Shown here: positions 33,304-41,791 of the stretch, one piece after another
Layout of the letters: every line of letters starts with the position of its first letter
Numbering within the stretch: the stretch's first letter is position 1
Source: Dyella sp. C9
GTDB taxonomy: Bacteria; Pseudomonadota; Gammaproteobacteria; Xanthomonadales; Rhodanobacteraceae
Direction of reading: 5' to 3'
Assembly (NCBI RefSeq): GCF_003332825.1
Contig: NZ_QIRF01000017.1
Location: 1-64,000, forward strand
DNA: 64,000 nucleotides
The notes under the pieces: model-generated
Seen by the model: only the letters and a program-made list of their open reading frames with translations
Told to the model about the DNA's origin: nothing
Database searches by the model: none
Translations under genes and position numbers: made by a program

Positions 33304-34053
33304 ATGTTCCTGCGCCTGCTCTTCGTACTGCTGATCGCCCTCAATATCGCGGTAGGCGCCTGGCTGCTGCTGGGACAGGACGACGTGCACGGCCGCAGCG
33401 CGGCCGATCCTGGCGTGCCCGAACTGCACCTGCTGAGCGAACGCCCGGCGCCGCCTGCGCCTGCGGCCAGTGCACCGGCACCGGTGGCGCCGTCATCCAC
33501 GCCCGCCACGGCCCCGGCTGTTTCGGCGCCGTCGCCGAGCGCGCCGGCCACCGTGGCACAGGTACCTGCATCGCCACCGCCGCCCTCGCCGCCGCGCCAG
33601 GTCACCTATACCTGCATGGCGCTGGGCCCGTTCGCCACCCAGGCCGACATGCGCAGCATGCGCAGTGCGCTGGGCAGCCAGGCCGCGCGCATGCGTCAGC
33701 GCCAGGAGCAGACCACCCAGACCTCGGGCTGGTGGGTCTACCTCCCCGGTGGCGGCAGCCGTGACAAGGCGCTGGAATTGGGCCGCCGCCTCACCGCCGC
33801 GAACGTGGGCGAATACTTCATCGTCAGCTCCGGCGACAACTCCAACACCATCTCGCTGGGCCTGTTCAAGGACCCGGCCAATGCGCGCCGCCGCCGCGAC
33901 CAGGTGGTGGCCGCCGGCTTCCCCGCGCAGATGACCGAGCGCACCGAGAGCGTGCCCGAGTACTGGCTGGACGTGGTGATGGCCGACAACGGCCGCAACG
34001 ACTGGCGCAACCGCCTGCACGGGGTGGGCTCGCACAGCACCGGCTGCTTCTGA
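33304..34053 (+). CDS. SPOR-domain membrane protein
   Basis: 249 residues. An N-terminal membrane anchor (about 1-24: FLRLLFVLLIALNIAVGAWLLL) is followed by a Pro/Ala-rich linker (~45-100), with the SPOR-like domain in the C-terminal half (GWWVYLPGGGSRDKALELGRRL and ISLGLFKDPANARRRRDQVVAAGF). SPOR domains bind denuded peptidoglycan, so a role at the division site or cell wall is likely. The ATG at 33304 is the sixth codon of a longer frame but gives the best anchor. It lies 36 bases after coaX, making birA-coaX-spor a likely operon. Confidence 0.83.
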   Translation: MFLRLLFVLLIALNIAVGAWLLLGQDDVHGRSAADPGVPELHLLSERPAPPAPAASAPAPVAPSSTPATAPAVSAPSPSAPATVAQVPASPPPPSPPRQVTYTCMALGPFATQADMRSMRSALGSQAARMRQRQEQTTQTSGWWVYLPGGGSRDKALELGRRLTAANVGEYFIVSSGDNSNTISLGLFKDPANARRRRDQVVAAGFPAQMTERTESVPEYWLDVVMADNGRNDWRNRLHGVGSHSTGCF

Positions 34054-34105
34054 ACCCCGCGCTTTGGCGCGGGCGGGGCAGGGCCTGTTAGACTCCGTCT
34101 CCTTC

Positions 34106-34181
34106 GCCGGTATAGCTCAGTTGGTAGAGCAACTGATTTGTAATCAGTAGGTCGCGGGTTCGACTCCTGCTGCCGGCACCA
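34106..34181 (+). tRNA. tRNA-Thr (anticodon TGT)
   Basis: A complete cloverleaf including encoded CCA. Acceptor GCCGGTA pairs with TGCCGGC (one wobble). The D-arm contains GCTCAGTTGGTAGAGC. The anticodon stem CTGAT/ATCAG has loop TTTGTAA, giving anticodon TGT for Thr. The T-arm GCGGG-TTCGACT-CCTGC holds the TTCGA box. Confidence 0.97.
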
Positions 34182-34189
34182 GATCGACG

Positions 34190-34227
34190 AAAAGGCTCGC
34201 GTGGCACGCATCCACGCGAGCCTTTTT
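34190..34227 (+). terminator. Intrinsic terminator after tRNA-Thr
   Basis: An 11-bp perfect stem (GGCTCGCGTGG / CCACGCGAGCC) with a 7-base loop, AAAA before and TTTTT after, 9 bases downstream of the tRNA. Confidence 0.9.
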
Positions 34228-34315
34228 GCTTGGGGCGTTCGCGGGCGGGATCCCGCCCCCCACGTGCTGCGTGTCGTTGCAACCGGGTCTTCGCGCGAAG
34301 TTTCCTGCCGATGCC

Positions 34316-34804
34316 TCAGGCCACCGCCCGCACGCGAAACGCCCTGGTCGTGCGAATGGCGATGACGACGAAGACGGCCAGCACGATCAGCTGCACTGCT
34401 CCAAAGGCGGGTTTTTGTATGTCCTGCGACAGCGATGCGAGTGCAGGCAGTTTGGCGAAGACCTGCGCGACCAGCACGAACACCAGGAAGTATTCGCTGA
34501 TCACCATGCCCAGCGGGTATTGGGCGGTCCAGAAGCCGGAGCGTCCGATGGATCGCCGCGCGGCCAGCGTCCATGCGAGCACGATGAGCGCGATGGTGCC
34601 CACGGCGATGGCGGGCGTGGGGCCGTGGAAGGGGAACAGGAAGCCGGTGGCGCTGGTCAGGATGGCGGTGACGAGGAAGGTGGTTATCGCGACCGAGCGG
34701 GTGCGTCCAGACATCAGGTCGCGAATGACCACCAGTCCCGCGACGATGGCGATGAGGCTGAGCAGGGTATGGAAGGCCGTGAACCAACCAAGTGCGGTGT
34801 GCAT
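34316..34804 (-). CDS. Hypothetical multi-helix membrane protein
   Basis: 162 residues and five predicted membrane helices: about 6-27, 40-60, 65-84, 95-118 and 130-150. It starts MHTALGWFTAFHTLLSL, and the loop GRSGFWTAQYPLGM is notable. There is no recognised domain. The ATG at 34804 is the only good start; upstream is the 445-base non-coding interval. The basic C-terminus (RTTRAFRVRAVA) suggests a cytoplasmic end. Confidence 0.6.
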   Translation of the reverse strand: MHTALGWFTAFHTLLSLIAIVAGLVVIRDLMSGRTRSVAITTFLVTAILTSATGFLFPFHGPTPAIAVGTIALIVLAWTLAARRSIGRSGFWTAQYPLGMVISEYFLVFVLVAQVFAKLPALASLSQDIQKPAFGAVQLIVLAVFVVIAIRTTRAFRVRAVA

Positions 34805-35249
34805 GGCTGTGCTCCGATGGGGCTTTCACTGGAATGGGCGCCGGTGTCCCGCAATGCCTCCCTTCATGAGCCGGGTGGCGAGCTTGGAGCCTTGCCGACG
34901 CTGGCCACTATGCGACCGTCATCGACGTCCCAACAAGCCTCGAACGGGTACATCCCGATCCTCCTGAAAATCGTTGCCAGGGCCGCTAACACATCGCCGC
35001 CGCCTTCGTGGCCCGTCCGGCGAAAGTCGGTTCGTGGCGCAGGCCTCCGTAAGCATCGTTGTCGGGCTGACTAAGCTTCTCCGCCGGGTAGAATGGGCAG
35101 CCCCAGTGCTGAACCTGCCGTGCAAGCAGGTGCCGGCTGAAGGTGACCTTTGCCGGCGATCACGCGTTGATCGATGATAAATTTCAAATTTTTCATGGTG
35201 TTGCGGCTTGCCTTGCACTCCTGCCGTGGCGCCATCGAGGACTTCCCGC
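34805..35249. other. 445-base intergenic interval, no gene seen
   Basis: Short frames here lack a ribosome binding site or recognisable domain. The right end is locally AT-rich (TGATAAATTTCAAATTTTTC near 35175) and may hold the promoter of the rhodanese-arginase-trpS run. The sequence otherwise resembles the GC-rich background; a decayed gene cannot be excluded. Confidence 0.5.
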
Positions 35250-35660
35250 ATGCGCAATGGGGTGCTGGCCGCCGTACTTCTGTTGGTGGGGGCCAATGCG
35301 GCAATCGCCGGCGACGCGCCGCTGGCCGCGACGCAGCTGGTGCAGGAGCAACAGGCCGGCCATGCGCCGCTGCTGCTCGACGTGCGCCACGCCGACGAAT
35401 TCCGCGATGGCCACATCGCGGGCGCGCTCAATATTCCGGTCGAGCAGCTGGCCAGCCGCGCCGGCGTGCTGGGCGTGCCGCGTGACCGGGAAATCGTGGT
35501 GTACTGCGTGTCGGGCCGTCGCGCCACGCGCGCGCAGGACATCCTGCAGGCGCTGGGCTACGGCCATGTGCGCCAGCTCGAAGGCAGCCTCAACGCCTGG
35601 CGAGACCAGCAGCTGCCGCTGGTGCGCGAGGCCGCTGCCGTAACAAGCCCACTTCACTGA
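35250..35660 (+). CDS. Periplasmic rhodanese-domain protein
   Basis: 136 residues. The N-terminal signal peptide ends about residue 20 (ANAAIA). One rhodanese domain follows, with LLLDVRHADEFRDGHIAGALNIP and the active-site loop VVYCVSGRRA (catalytic Cys, CxxGxRA). It probably transfers or carries sulfane sulfur, or acts as a redox sensor, in the periplasm. The ATG at 35250 gives the signal peptide. The arginase gene starts 9 bases after the stop. Confidence 0.82.
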   Translation: MRNGVLAAVLLLVGANAAIAGDAPLAATQLVQEQQAGHAPLLLDVRHADEFRDGHIAGALNIPVEQLASRAGVLGVPRDREIVVYCVSGRRATRAQDILQALGYGHVRQLEGSLNAWRDQQLPLVREAAAVTSPLH

Positions 35661-35669
35661 CGGGTCTCC

Positions 35670-36584
35670 ATGGTCAACAAGTCACTTTCCCTGATTGGCG
35701 TTCCCACCGATATCGGCGCGGGCCATCGCGGCGCCTCGATGGGGCCGGAAGCACTGCGCGTGGCCAACCTGGCCGCCAGGCTGGCCCGGCGCGGTCTGGA
35801 CGTGGTCGATCGCGGCAACCTGCAAGGTCCGCTCAACCCCTGGCAGCCGCCGCAGGATGGCTATCGTCACCTGCCCGAAGTGGTGGCGTGGAACGAGGCC
35901 GTGCACGCGGCCGTGTACGCGGAGCTGGCCGACGGCCGCCTGCCGATCATGCTGGGTGGCGACCACTGCCTGGCAATCGGCTCGATCAGCGCGGTGGCGC
36001 GCCACTGCCGCGAGCAGGGCAAGCAGCTGCGCGTGCTGTGGCTCGACGCACACGCCGACTTCAACACCGCGCAGGTGACGCCGTCGGGCAACATCCATGG
36101 CATGCCGGTGGCCTGCCTGTGCGGCAACGGACCGAAGGCGCTGGTGGAGCTGGGTGGCCACGTGCCCGCGACCACGCCCGACGTGTTCAGGCAGATCGGC
36201 ATCCGCTCGGTCGATGAAGACGAGAAGCGCCTCGTGCGCGAAGCCAGGGTCAGCATCTTCGACATGCGCCACATCGACGAAGTGGGCATGAAGCGCACCA
36301 TGGAAGAAGCGCTGGCCGGCGTGGATGACAACACCCACCTGCACGTCAGTTTCGATGTGGATTTCCTCGACCCGACCATTGCGCCGGGCGTGGGCACCAC
36401 CGTGCGCGGCGGCCCGAACTATCGCGAGGCGCAGCTGTGCATGGAGATGATTGCCGACACCGGCCGCGTCGGTTCGCTCGACATCGTCGAACTGAATCCC
36501 GCTTTCGACAAGAAGAACCAGACCGCGCGTCTGGCCGTGGATCTGGTCGAATCGCTGTTCGGCAAGTCCACCCTGATCCGCTGA
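35670..36584 (+). CDS. rocF: Arginase
   Basis: 304 residues of the ureohydrolase family with all Mn2+-binding motifs: GGDHC (~residues 92-96), DAHADFN, and SFDVDFLDP near residue 230. It hydrolyses arginine to ornithine and urea. The GHRGASMGPEAL N-terminal pattern and GxVRGGPNYREA fit arginase rather than agmatinase. It is between the rhodanese and trpS genes; the 9-base and 36-base gaps suggest one transcript, although the functions are unrelated. Confidence 0.92.
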   Translation: MVNKSLSLIGVPTDIGAGHRGASMGPEALRVANLAARLARRGLDVVDRGNLQGPLNPWQPPQDGYRHLPEVVAWNEAVHAAVYAELADGRLPIMLGGDHCLAIGSISAVARHCREQGKQLRVLWLDAHADFNTAQVTPSGNIHGMPVACLCGNGPKALVELGGHVPATTPDVFRQIGIRSVDEDEKRLVREARVSIFDMRHIDEVGMKRTMEEALAGVDDNTHLHVSFDVDFLDPTIAPGVGTTVRGGPNYREAQLCMEMIADTGRVGSLDIVELNPAFDKKNQTARLAVDLVESLFGKSTLIR

Positions 36585-36620
36585 AAAACCCACCTTCAAC
36601 AACACCAAGAACGAGAGACC

Positions 36621-37985
36621 ATGAAGACCCGCGTACTCACCGGCATCACCACCACTGGCACCCCGCACCTGGGTAACTACGTCGGCGCGATCCGTCCGGC
36701 GGTGGCGGCGAGCTGGCGTGATGATGTCGACGCGTTCTACTTCATGGCCGACTACCACGCGCTGATCAAGAGTGACGACCCGGCGCGCATCGAGCGCTCG
36801 CGTCTGGAGATCGCTGCCACCTGGCTGGCCGCGGGGCTGGATCCGCAGAAGGTCACCTTCTATCGCCAGTCGGATATCCCCGAGATCCCCGAGCTCACCT
36901 GGTTCCTCACCTGCGTCACCGCCAAGGGCCTGCTCAACCGCGCGCACGCCTACAAGGCGTCGGTGGACAAGAACGTGGAGGCGGGTGAAGACGCGGATGC
37001 CGGCGTCACCGCCGGCCTGTACATGTATCCGGTGCTGATGGCGGCGGACATCCTCGCGTTCAACGCGAACAAGGTGCCGGTGGGCCGCGACCAGATCCAG
37101 CACATCGAGATGGCGCGCGACATCGCGCAGCGTTTCAACCACATCTACGGCCACGAGTTCTTCGTGTTGCCGGAGGTGGCGATCGAGGAGCAGGTGGCGA
37201 CGCTGCCGGGCCTGGATGGTCGCAAGATGTCCAAGAGCTACGACAACACCATTCCCCTGTTCGCCGGTGGCCAGAAACACCTGCGCGAATCGATCATGCG
37301 TATCGTCACCGACTCGCGCCTGCCCGGGGAGGCGAAGGATCCGGACAGCTCCTCCCTGTTCACCATCTTCCGTGCGTTCGCCAGCGAGGCGGAGTCCACC
37401 GCGTTCCGCCAGGCGCTGGTCGACGGCCTGGGCTGGGGCGAGGCAAAGCAGATCCTGTTCGAGCGCATCGAGGTCGACGTGGCGCCGATGCGCGAGAGCT
37501 ACGACGCGCTGATCGCCCGCCCGGCGGTGATCGAGGAGATCCTCCACGAGGGCGCCAAGAAGGCGCGCGCGATCGCCGCTCCCAAGGTCGCCCAGTTGCG
37601 CGATGCGATTGGCCTGCGTTCGGGTGTCTCCGCCGCGCCGCAGGCCGGTGCAGCCAAACCGGCGGCAAAGTCCTCGGGCAAGTCGCCGCGCTTCGCCAGC
37701 TTCCGCGACGGCGACGGCAGCTTCCGCTTCCGCCTGTTCTCGGCCGAAGGCGAGGAGCTGCTGCTGTCCAAGTCGTTCGCCGATCCCAAGGCGGCCGGTT
37801 CGCTGCAGAAGCGCATCAAGGAACTGGGCACGGCGGCGGTGCTGCAGGTGCAGCCGCAGTCGCTGGTGCTCGAACTGGATGGCGAGCACGTGGCTTCCAC
37901 GCCCACCTACGCGGGCGAGCAGGCACGTGACGAGGCGCTGGCAAGGCTGCGTGGCGCGCTCGACCAGCTCGCCGCCCAGGAATGA
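36621..37985 (+). CDS. trpS: Tryptophan--tRNA ligase with C-terminal extension
   Basis: 454 residues, against about 335 in E. coli. The class I core has the HIGH-like TPHLGNYVG and KMSKS in GRKMSKSYDN, plus GRDQIQH. Residues ~335-454 are an extra region: a basic Ala/Pro-rich linker (AAKPAAKSSGKS) then a compact domain, FASFRDGDGSFRFRLFSAEGEELLLSKSF, resembling the DUF1508 (YegP) repeat. The extension may bind RNA or a partner; this is inference. A similar extension is seen in Xanthomonadales TrpS. Confidence 0.93.
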   Translation: MKTRVLTGITTTGTPHLGNYVGAIRPAVAASWRDDVDAFYFMADYHALIKSDDPARIERSRLEIAATWLAAGLDPQKVTFYRQSDIPEIPELTWFLTCVTAKGLLNRAHAYKASVDKNVEAGEDADAGVTAGLYMYPVLMAADILAFNANKVPVGRDQIQHIEMARDIAQRFNHIYGHEFFVLPEVAIEEQVATLPGLDGRKMSKSYDNTIPLFAGGQKHLRESIMRIVTDSRLPGEAKDPDSSSLFTIFRAFASEAESTAFRQALVDGLGWGEAKQILFERIEVDVAPMRESYDALIARPAVIEEILHEGAKKARAIAAPKVAQLRDAIGLRSGVSAAPQAGAAKPAAKSSGKSPRFASFRDGDGSFRFRLFSAEGEELLLSKSFADPKAAGSLQKRIKELGTAAVLQVQPQSLVLELDGEHVASTPTYAGEQARDEALARLRGALDQLAAQE

Positions 37986-38013
37986 AAACCGTATCGGCCC
38001 GGAGTGAGGGAAC

Positions 38014-38340
38014 ATGCGTTACCTGGCCATTTTGATGCTCGCGCCGTGGCTGCTGATCCTGGGCTGGGCCTACTGGGCCTATCCCAAGAGCCTGCCGCGC
38101 ACAGGTTCGCGCCGCGCCTTCGATGCGGCAGCCCTGCTGCTGGCGGCGTTCGCAGCCGTGCAATGCGCGAGTGCCGCCTTTGACACCGCCAGCGTACCGG
38201 CGGTGGGACAGTATGGGCCGGCCAGCGGCGCCATCTGGCAGCAGGTGCTGCCGGCGCTCTACGGCTATGGCGCCTGCGTGCTGGTACTGGCGCTGGCCTT
38301 GATCGTGCGCCACCTCGTGTGGCGCCCCCACGCGCGCTGA
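38014..38340 (+). CDS. Hypothetical small membrane protein
   Basis: 108 residues with three predicted membrane helices (about 5-24, 38-58 and 82-102) and basic ends. Short conserved-looking loops: YPKSLPRTGSRRA after TM1 and GQYGPASGAIWQQ before TM3. No recognised domain. It starts 28 bases after trpS and 14 bases before the next gene, so it is part of a co-transcribed run. Confidence 0.65.
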   Translation: MRYLAILMLAPWLLILGWAYWAYPKSLPRTGSRRAFDAAALLLAAFAAVQCASAAFDTASVPAVGQYGPASGAIWQQVLPALYGYGACVLVLALALIVRHLVWRPHAR

Positions 38341-38354
38341 CAGGAACAAGAACC

Positions 38355-38996
38355 ATGCAAGACGCCGCGTTGCAGAATTATCTCCTGCGCCTGTTCGAGC
38401 GCCATGATGTCGAGCTCGAACCCGATGAAGACTGGTTGATGACCGACGGCGATTTCCCCGCCGTGAGGGCCAGCTGGTACGAGGGCACCGGTGGCGAACC
38501 GGGCCGTCTCGACGTCGATATCGTGCTTAGCGAAGAGCGCCATATCGAGGAGAGCTTCGCCGGCACGGGCACCGGCGAGGCGGCCTGCCGCAACGCGCTG
38601 GAGGCCTTCGAGCGCAGCGTGTTCCACGTGCTGCTGGCGGCCTGCTGGTACGTCACCGACGATCGCCGCATGCGCCTGGAGAGCTGGGACCTGGGTGTGC
38701 GCACCTGGGACGTGTTCGTCGGCCCCACCGTGGCCACGCGCGAGGGCGTGGACGCGCCGGCCGAGCTGCTATCCACCTTGCGTGACACGCTGCAGGCACA
38801 GTCGCTCAGCGCCGAACTGCACTGGGTACGGCTGTTCTATCGCCGCGACGACGAGGGCCAGGTCAGCGCCGAGGTACTGCTCGACAACGCGCCGTGGGAA
38901 GCGGGCGATCGCATGCTGGCCTCGCTGCCGTGGCCGGCGTCGGACGGTGCCTATGGCGTGCGCGGCTTCGTGGCACTGGACATCCGCGACTACTGA
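38355..38996 (+). CDS. Cytoplasmic hypothetical protein (possibly DUF6348)
   Basis: 213 residues, acidic, with no signal or membrane segment. The pattern W...F.ERSVFHVLLAACWYV and WEAGDRMLASLPWP resembles the uncharacterised DUF6348 family, which I would rate likely but not certain. Shine-Dalgarno AGGAAC lies upstream of the ATG at 38355. The stop overlaps the end of the convergent SulP gene by seven bases. Confidence 0.66.
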   Translation: MQDAALQNYLLRLFERHDVELEPDEDWLMTDGDFPAVRASWYEGTGGEPGRLDVDIVLSEERHIEESFAGTGTGEAACRNALEAFERSVFHVLLAACWYVTDDRRMRLESWDLGVRTWDVFVGPTVATREGVDAPAELLSTLRDTLQAQSLSAELHWVRLFYRRDDEGQVSAEVLLDNAPWEAGDRMLASLPWPASDGAYGVRGFVALDIRDY

Positions 38997-40714
38997 GGTG
39001 CGGCCGCCGGACGCGCCGCCTGCTGGCGCGGCTCGTCGCCATATTGCTGCCGGTAGGCCCTGAGCGCCGCCTGGCGCGAGACGAAATACAGGATGCCGGT
39101 GCGCTCCGGTGGCAGGCCCGCGCGCGTCATGCGCTTGACCATCTGCGCCGTGCGGCCCGCGATTGCCAGCTGGATGCCGCGGGCTTGCAGCTCGCGGCGC
39201 AATTCGTCGATGGCAAGGAAGCCGGTGATGTCGTTCTTGGTCATCGAGATGGCATCGATCACCACCCAGTGCGGATGCTGCAGGCGAACCAGGCGCAGGA
39301 TGCGGCGGCGGAAATAGTCGGCGTTGAAAAACGTGAGCGGCGACTCGAAGCGATAGATCAGCATGCCGGGAATGGCATGCGCCTCGGGGTAGTGCGCCAG
39401 CTCGTAGAAACCCTCCTGGCCGTCGATCAGGCCGAACTCCTGCTCGGCCGGGCGCGCCACCTGGGACAGGAAATACAGCAGCGCCATGGTCACGGCGAGC
39501 AGGATGCCCGACATCACGCCGAACAGGACCACGCCAGTCACGGTGGTCCACGCGATGGCATGTTCGCTTCGACTGAAGCGGCGCAGCTCGCGCAGGCCGC
39601 CGAGGTCGATCAGGCTGATCGCCGCCGCCACCAGGATGGCGCTCAACGCGGCGATCGGCAGCAGGGCCAGCACCGGGCCGAAGAACATCATCACGAGCAG
39701 GATCGCCAGCGCCGCGACGATGGACACCAGGCGGGTCTTGCCGCCGGCGTCGTCATTGACGGCGGTGCGGGAACTGGAGCCGCTCACCGCGAAGCCCTGG
39801 CACGCGGCGCTGGCCAGGTGCGACACGCCCAGGGCGAAGAACTCCTGGTTGCCGTTGACGTGGTAATTGTTCTTCGCGGCGAAGCTGCGGCTGGTGAGCA
39901 TGCCGCTGCTGAAGGTGATCAGCGCCAATGCGGCGGAGGCGGGCACCAGCGTGCCCAGCAATTCGTGGGGAAGCGCCGGCATCACCCAGGTGGGAAGCCC
40001 GGTGGGCAGGGCGCCGACCACGGCCACGCCACGTGTCGTCAACCGCAGCAGCCAGGTGGCGAGGATGGCGCCGCCCAAGGCCACCAGTGACGCCGGCAGG
40101 CGCGGCCATAACGCCTTGATCAGGAAGAACGCCAAGAACGTGCCCGCAGAGAGCAGGGCCGTTGGCACGTGGGTGTGGGGCGCCTGGTGGATCAGCGAGC
40201 GCACCTGGCTGATGGTGTCGCTGCCATCCAGGGTAACGCCCAGCACCTTGCCCGACTGGCTGACCAGAATGGTCACCGCCACGCCGTTGAGCAGCCCGAC
40301 CAGGATCGGGCGCGACAGGAAGTCGGCGAGGAAGCCGAGGCGAAAGCGGCTCGCGGCAATGCAAAGCACGCCGGTAAGCAGGGTGAGCGTCATCGCATAG
40401 GCCTGGTACTCGTCGCTGCCGGGCAAGGCCAGCGGCATCAGCGTGGCGCCGAGCATGGCGCAGGTCGCCGCGTCGGGTCCGACGATGAGTTGCCGCGAAG
40501 AGCCGAACAACGCGTACACGATCATCGGCAGCACCGTGCTGTACAGGCCGATGATGGGGCTGAAGCCGGCCAGCTGCGCATAGGCAATGCTGATCGGTAG
40601 CGCCACCGCCGCCACCGACAGGCCGGCCTGCACATCGGTGCGCAGCCATTCGCGCCGGTAGTGCAGCAGTTCGGCCGCACCGGGCATTACGCGCTGCAGC
40701 AGCGGACGGGACAT
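38990..40714 (-). CDS. SulP-family anion transporter with STAS domain
   Basis: 574 residues. About 10-12 membrane helices (~25-440) have SulP signatures: GLYSTVLPMIVYALFGSSRQL, VGPDAATCAM and AVSGSSSRTAVNDDAGGKT. The STAS domain at ~460-545 contains FFNADYFRRRILRLV and VVIDAISMTKNDITGF. It is predicted to move sulfate, bicarbonate or another anion across the inner membrane. The tail is basic/Ala-Pro-rich. The stop overlaps the convergent DUF6348-like gene by seven bases, which suggests no terminator between them. Confidence 0.92.
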   Translation of the reverse strand: MSRPLLQRVMPGAAELLHYRREWLRTDVQAGLSVAAVALPISIAYAQLAGFSPIIGLYSTVLPMIVYALFGSSRQLIVGPDAATCAMLGATLMPLALPGSDEYQAYAMTLTLLTGVLCIAASRFRLGFLADFLSRPILVGLLNGVAVTILVSQSGKVLGVTLDGSDTISQVRSLIHQAPHTHVPTALLSAGTFLAFFLIKALWPRLPASLVALGGAILATWLLRLTTRGVAVVGALPTGLPTWVMPALPHELLGTLVPASAALALITFSSGMLTSRSFAAKNNYHVNGNQEFFALGVSHLASAACQGFAVSGSSSRTAVNDDAGGKTRLVSIVAALAILLVMMFFGPVLALLPIAALSAILVAAAISLIDLGGLRELRRFSRSEHAIAWTTVTGVVLFGVMSGILLAVTMALLYFLSQVARPAEQEFGLIDGQEGFYELAHYPEAHAIPGMLIYRFESPLTFFNADYFRRRILRLVRLQHPHWVVIDAISMTKNDITGFLAIDELRRELQARGIQLAIAGRTAQMVKRMTRAGLPPERTGILYFVSRQAALRAYRQQYGDEPRQQAARPAAAPQ

Positions 40715-40759
40715 GGAGTCAGCGCAGCGGCAGCGAAGGGGGCGTGTGCGTGCGCATCG

Positions 40760-41143
40760 TCACTCCCAACGATTGAGGTGAGGACCGAATTTCTCGCGTT
40801 GCGGGCGAATCACGCAGAAGCGATGTCCACTCGGCGCCTGCATCACCCACCAGCGATCGCGGACATGGGCCACGCGGGTGGCACCCAGTTTCTCCAGCCG
40901 CTCGACTTCGGCCTCGAGGTTGTCCGTTTCGATATCCAGGTGCACGCGGCTGTCGTGATCCACACGCTGCAGCAGGATGATGGGCTCGTCGTCCTCGGTA
41001 GCCAGTTCGGCATAGCGTCCATCGCCATCCTGGTCGAGCGTGACGATCGACTTGCCTAGCGCGTGGCTCCAGAACATGGCCGCCTCGGCGAGGTTCGCGG
41101 CGCGGCAGTCGATGACGATGGTGCAAAGGCGGCTGTGATGCAT
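40760..41143 (-). CDS. VOC (glyoxalase-fold) family protein
   Basis: 127 residues; one VOC module with paired beta-alpha-beta units (MHHSRLCTIVIDCRAANLAEAAMFWSHALG, then VHLDIETDNLEAEVERLEKLGA and a C-terminal APSGHRFCVIRP). Of the glyoxalase metal ligands a His (VHLDIE) and others are present. Shine-Dalgarno AGGAAG 7 bases before the ATG at 41143; a much longer upstream frame has no similarity. Substrate unknown. Confidence 0.82.
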   Translation of the reverse strand: MHHSRLCTIVIDCRAANLAEAAMFWSHALGKSIVTLDQDGDGRYAELATEDDEPIILLQRVDHDSRVHLDIETDNLEAEVERLEKLGATRVAHVRDRWWVMQAPSGHRFCVIRPQREKFGPHLNRWE

Positions 41144-41323
41144 GATGGCTTCCTGGCGAGTCCATGGAAGCGGGTATAGCGGCGCCCCGGTCGAGGAGCC
41201 GTCAAGGCTGGTGCACGGGCCTGCCCGATCTTGTTGCGACCATGTGCCTCTGCGGGCGCCGCCGGTACGCATGCTAGTTTCGCAGTGACTCATGGGCAGC
41301 GTTCGTCCATGCAGGGAGTACGT

Positions 41324-41728
41324 ATGGGCGACACGTTTGACGATCTGCAGACCAGCTACGGCCGCTGTCTGCGGCAGGGCAGCTTCATTGCCCGCTTCTA
41401 TGAAATCTTCATGGCCAGCCATCCCGACATACCCGGCATGTTCCGCCACACTGATTTCAGCACCCAGTTTCTCGCGTTGCGTCGTGGCATCAGCGTGGCG
41501 ATCGCCCATGCAAGCGGCAGCACGCTGACACGACGCACGATGCTGGAGATGGCCAAGGTGCATGGACGGCACGGCCGAGCGCCAGTCTCGCCCGAGCTCT
41601 ACCCGTACTGGTGCGACAGCTTGCTGAGAGCCATCGCCGAACACGATCCGGAGTACAACTTCGCGCTGGAGCAGCGATGGCGCAAGGCCTTGGACCGCAC
41701 CACGAACTATTTCATCGAGCACTACTGA
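41324..41728 (+). CDS. Single-domain globin
   Basis: 134 residues. It has a globin-like pattern: FIARFYEIFMASHPDIPGMF (helix B/C region), TDFSTQFLALRRGI (E helix), a proximal-His candidate in KVHGRHGRAPVSPELYPYWCDSLL and the G/H helices at the end. The ATG at 41324 has GGGAG 6 bases upstream. A heme-binding, oxygen or NO sensing or detoxifying role is likely; the subfamily (truncated or sensor-type) is not certain. Confidence 0.7.
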   Translation: MGDTFDDLQTSYGRCLRQGSFIARFYEIFMASHPDIPGMFRHTDFSTQFLALRRGISVAIAHASGSTLTRRTMLEMAKVHGRHGRAPVSPELYPYWCDSLLRAIAEHDPEYNFALEQRWRKALDRTTNYFIEHY

Positions 41729-41742
41729 CGCAGAAACAGGGC

Positions 41743-41774
41743 AAAAAAAAGCCCCGGCATGACCGGGGCTTTTT
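41743..41774. terminator. Bidirectional intrinsic terminator
   Basis: Eight As, the 7-bp stem GCCCCGG / CCGGGGC with a 5-base loop, then five Ts. It serves the globin gene (+) and the E1-E2 operon (-), whose last stop is 18 bases away. Confidence 0.87.
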
Positions 41775-41791
41775 CATGGCAACGCCGCAGC

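Noticed and set aside
34805..35249. Small frames in the gap upstream of the rhodanese gene
   Set aside because: They lack a Shine-Dalgarno and any domain; several run across each other in three frames, as random GC-rich sequence does.
35071..35304. Attempt to read an FNR-like site upstream of the rhodanese gene (TTGATCGATGATAA)
   Set aside because: Only the first half-site matches TTGAT; the second half lacks ATCAA, so it was not called.
35682..38015. Long minus-strand frame antisense to arginase and trpS
   Set aside because: It has His/Gln/Arg-rich composition typical of antisense translation of GC-rich genes, no start context and no domain.
40760..41722. Minus-strand frame of 320 codons upstream-extending the VOC gene
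   Set aside because: Only the last 127 codons match VOC proteins and have AGGAAG before an ATG; the extension is antisense to the globin gene.
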